Positions 6,268-8,126 of a stretch of DNA of 8,126 nucleotides are shown piece after piece. The translations under genes and the position numbers were made by a program. Position 1 is the stretch's first letter. Every line of letters starts with the position of its first letter. Under the pieces are notes generated by a model. It was not told the origin of the DNA and made no database searches. It saw only the letters and a list, made by a program, of their open reading frames with translations. The stretch is from Planctomycetota bacterium (GTDB taxonomy: Bacteria; Planctomycetota; Planctomycetia; Pirellulales; Lacipirellulaceae). The DNA is taken from positions 1-8,126 of the forward strand of contig JAJRUA010000315.1 of the NCBI GenBank assembly GCA_024278035.1, given 5' to 3'.

Positions 6268-6274
6268 GTTCGCT

Positions 6275-7999
6275 ATGGCGACGGCTGCCGACCTTACCTC
6301 GCCGGGCGAAAGCTTTTCGCTGCTGGATTTATTGCTGGATGAGCAACAACAGACGACCGCTGCCGAGCGGTTTTCGCAGCACCATGCCAACGCCGACGGC
6401 CCCCTGCTTTCGGGCCACTACCAAGACCTGATCCCTCTCACGAAACCGTTACCAGGAGAACAGTACGCTTTTGAGGTCGATCTTGATGCCTGTTCGGGCT
6501 GCAAGGCGTGCGTGGTGGCGTGCCACAACTTGAATGGCTTGGACGAAGGCGAACAATGGCGCAGCGTTGGCCTGCTCCATGGGGGAACGAGCGGTGGTTC
6601 AGGGGAACTGCCGATTCTTCAGCACGTCACCACCGCCTGCCATCACTGTATCGATCCCGCCTGTTTGTCGGGATGCCCCGTGATGGCGTACGACAAAGAC
6701 CCGGAGACCGGCATCGTTCGGCATTTAGACGATCAGTGCATTGGCTGCCAATACTGTATTTTCATGTGTCCTTACGATGTTCCCCAGTACAACGGAGCAC
6801 GAGGGATCGTCCGGAAATGCGACATGTGCCACGACCGGCTGGCCGTGGACGAAGCGCCGGCGTGCGTCCAATCTTGCCCGAACGGGGCGATTCGTATTCG
6901 TACGGTTCGTACTCAAACGGTCGTCGAACAGAGCGAGTCGAATCAATTTCTTCCAGCATCGCCTGAGCCGGGCATTACCTTGCCGACCACTCTTTACAAG
7001 TCGAGCAAACCGTTACCTCACAACCTACTGCCGGCCGATTATTATTCAGCGAACCGACAGCATAGCCACATGGCGCTCGTGGTTATGCTGGTGCTAACCC
7101 AACTTTCCGTGGGAGCATTCGTTGTGGGACAAGCTTTGGTTTGGGGGCCGTGGGCCGCAGATCCGATGCTGCTTTCAACGATTCGCCCAGCCCAGGCGAT
7201 TGGCGGGCTTTTGGTCGGCCTCATCGGCATTCATGCGGCCGTGTTCCATCTGGGACGCCCCCTCTATGCCTTCCGTGCCCTGCTCGGGCTTCGTACTTCT
7301 TGGCTCAGCCGAGAAATTTTAGTGTTCGGCGTCTTTGCCGGCTTTGCGATGCTGCACTCAGCAGCGGTCTGGTTCGCTACCGATCAGGCGTGGCTCATGC
7401 CGATCGCCGATGGATTGAGCTTAATGACCGTGCTCAGTGGTGCGGCGGGTGTTCTCTGCTCAGTAATGATCTACGTCAAAACACGCCGTCCGTTTTGGAG
7501 CGTCCACCGAACCGCCGGGCAGTTTTTCTTGACGTCGCTCGTGCTGGGCTTGCCTGTCGCCTTGCTTGTGTCGCTGGCGACTTGTTACTGGTTCCCCGAG
7601 CTGACAAGCCACGCCATTTTGGAAAGCTACGGCCAATCGCTCTGTCGCTGGTTGATGGTTGCCGTTTCTACGAAGCTGTTGCTTGAAGCCTCGGTGCTCG
7701 GATGGCTTCGGACTCGGCAGTTCACGCCACTCAAGCGGACCGCCCTCTTGCTAACCGGCGAACTGAGCATGACCAACCTGCTTCGCTATTTTTTCGGCGC
7801 AATGGGAGGCCTGCTGTTGCCTCTGATACTGCTTTCGAGCCGTGCTACGGCCCCCCATCCCGAAGGCTTTCAGCCGCTGTTCCTTGGGTTCATTGTTGTG
7901 CTTATCACTCTGCTATTAGTGATTGGTGAAATGATCGAACGCTATTTGTTCTTCGCCGCTTCTGTCGCGCCGAAAATGCCAGGAGCGCCCTGCACATGA
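6275..7999 (+). CDS. Fused [4Fe-4S] electron-transfer subunit and DmsC-type membrane anchor (DmsB-DmsC fusion)
   Basis: This 574-residue protein joins two normally separate subunits. Residues about 62-210 are a four-cluster ferredoxin domain (DmsB/NrfC type): Cys 73/76/79/83, 122/125/130/134, 155/158/161/165 and 182/185/197/201 in the usual CxxCxxCxxxC, CxxCx4CxxxC, CxxCxxCxxxC and CxxCx11CxxxC order. After a linker, about 265-560 hold eight hydrophobic helices of a DmsC-type anchor with 'FHLGRPLYAFRALLGLRTSW', 'SREI' and 'MIYVKTRRPFW'. The anchor oxidises quinol, and the Fe-S clusters pass electrons to the catalytic subunit encoded next. No Tat or Sec signal is seen. Arg/Lys concentrate in loops 2-3, 4-5 and 6-7, predicting a cytoplasmic N-terminus and Fe-S domain. 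ATG 6275 is chosen over ATG 6194 because the extra 27 residues come from a pyrimidine tract; neither has a Shine-Dalgarno. The stop overlaps the next start. In this context it most likely feeds an assimilatory nitrate reductase. Confidence 0.9.
   Translation: MATAADLTSPGESFSLLDLLLDEQQQTTAAERFSQHHANADGPLLSGHYQDLIPLTKPLPGEQYAFEVDLDACSGCKACVVACHNLNGLDEGEQWRSVGLLHGGTSGGSGELPILQHVTTACHHCIDPACLSGCPVMAYDKDPETGIVRHLDDQCIGCQYCIFMCPYDVPQYNGARGIVRKCDMCHDRLAVDEAPACVQSCPNGAIRIRTVRTQTVVEQSESNQFLPASPEPGITLPTTLYKSSKPLPHNLLPADYYSANRQHSHMALVVMLVLTQLSVGAFVVGQALVWGPWAADPMLLSTIRPAQAIGGLLVGLIGIHAAVFHLGRPLYAFRALLGLRTSWLSREILVFGVFAGFAMLHSAAVWFATDQAWLMPIADGLSLMTVLSGAAGVLCSVMIYVKTRRPFWSVHRTAGQFFLTSLVLGLPVALLVSLATCYWFPELTSHAILESYGQSLCRWLMVAVSTKLLLEASVLGWLRTRQFTPLKRTALLLTGELSMTNLLRYFFGAMGGLLLPLILLSSRATAPHPEGFQPLFLGFIVVLITLLLVIGEMIERYLFFAASVAPKMPGAPCT
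7981..7985 (+). promoter_or_regulatory. Ribosome binding site of the downstream molybdoenzyme gene
   Basis: AGGAG lies inside the end of the fusion gene, 10 nt before the ATG at 7996. Together with the ATGA overlap it points to coupled translation of the two genes. Confidence 0.5.
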
Positions 8000-8126
8000 G
8001 TCCGCCTACCACAACCGTACCGATACGGGAATCCCTCCGCTCACTCCTCCGGCAATGGAAAGGTCCGCTGACCGACGAACTGGTGCGCGAAGCGGGTAGG
8101 TTTGGCCTCGGCCAAGTCCCTGCTGA
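7996..8126 (+). CDS. Molybdopterin oxidoreductase catalytic subunit (probable nitrate reductase), N-terminal fragment
   Basis: Only the first 43 codons are inside the window. The start ATG overlaps the previous stop by 4 bp (ATGA) and has AGGAG upstream. The visible N-terminus, 'ESLRSLLRQWKGPLTDELV' followed by 'GRFGLGQVPA', resembles from memory the leader segment of planctomycete molybdopterin oxidoreductases that precedes the Cys-rich [4Fe-4S] motif; that motif would lie just beyond the window. No twin-arginine signal is present, so the enzyme should stay in the cytoplasm. With narK next door and the electron-transfer fusion co-transcribed, nitrate is the likeliest substrate, giving an assimilatory NasA/NarB-like role, but another oxyanion cannot be excluded from this fragment. 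Confidence 0.7.
   Translation, partial: MSPPTTTVPIRESLRSLLRQWKGPLTDELVREAGRFGLGQVPA

Larger units (their letters stand above)
5734..6274. other. Divergent regulatory region between narK and the molybdoenzyme operon
   Basis: These 541 bp separate two divergently transcribed nitrogen genes and contain no recognisable protein. Contents from left to right are: an open extension of the narK frame that looks non-coding, an 8-G run (5810-5817), a weak leftward sigma-54-like site (5900-5915), a 14-bp near-palindrome (5950-5963), a 6-bp-stem hairpin (6007-6023), a strong rightward sigma-54-like site (6147-6162), two leader hairpins and a pyrimidine tract. The size and number of elements suggest regulated expression. 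Confidence 0.6.

Noticed and set aside
6194..6274. Possible 27-residue N-terminal extension of the Fe-S/DmsC fusion
   Set aside because: It is encoded largely by the pyrimidine tract, has no Shine-Dalgarno, and its ATG lies in a hairpin arm. It is kept only as an alternative start.

Overview
The window looks like chromosomal DNA of a planctomycete, most likely of the Pirellulales group. The reasons are a DUF1559 protein with a type IV-pilin-like N-terminus (a family greatly expanded in Planctomycetes), a FloA-type flotillin, genes that mostly lack a clear Shine-Dalgarno sequence, long intergenic gaps with large palindromes, and a fused Fe-S/DmsC-type subunit next to a NarK transporter. The placement rests on protein families and layout, not on a marker gene.

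Layout. Positions 1-327 are the 3' end of a HlyD-type membrane-fusion protein. It converges on floA (409-1416, minus), a membrane scaffold protein. A gap of about 416 bp (1417-1832) separates floA from a divergent DUF1559 gene (1833-2945, plus) and holds two long inverted repeats. Another gap (2946-3175) is almost filled by a roughly 195-bp imperfect inverted repeat that ends just before the GTG start of smpB (3176-3667), the tmRNA-binding protein of ribosome rescue. A small SPOUT-class (TrmH/SpoU) RNA methyltransferase follows (3790-4290).

The right half is a nitrate-assimilation locus. narK (4351-5733, minus) encodes an NNP-family nitrate/nitrite transporter. It diverges from an operon whose first gene (6275-7999, plus) fuses a four-cluster ferredoxin-like subunit (DmsB/NrfC type) to an eight-helix DmsC-type quinol-oxidising membrane anchor. 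Its stop overlaps by 4 bp (ATGA) the start of the next gene (7996 to the window end), which looks like the molybdopterin oxidoreductase catalytic subunit. The likely scheme is that NarK imports nitrate, the fusion protein takes electrons from quinol, and the molybdoenzyme reduces nitrate in the cytoplasm.

The most interesting points are in this right half. The charge pattern of the DmsC-like part predicts a topology opposite to E. coli DmsC, with the Fe-S domain facing the cytoplasm. A near-consensus sigma-54 promoter lies upstream of the operon (6147-6162), with a weaker sigma-54-like site facing narK. The operon leader contains two hairpins and a 41-nt almost pure pyrimidine tract directly before the preferred start codon. 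No CRISPR array, tRNA, rRNA, transposase or prophage gene was seen.
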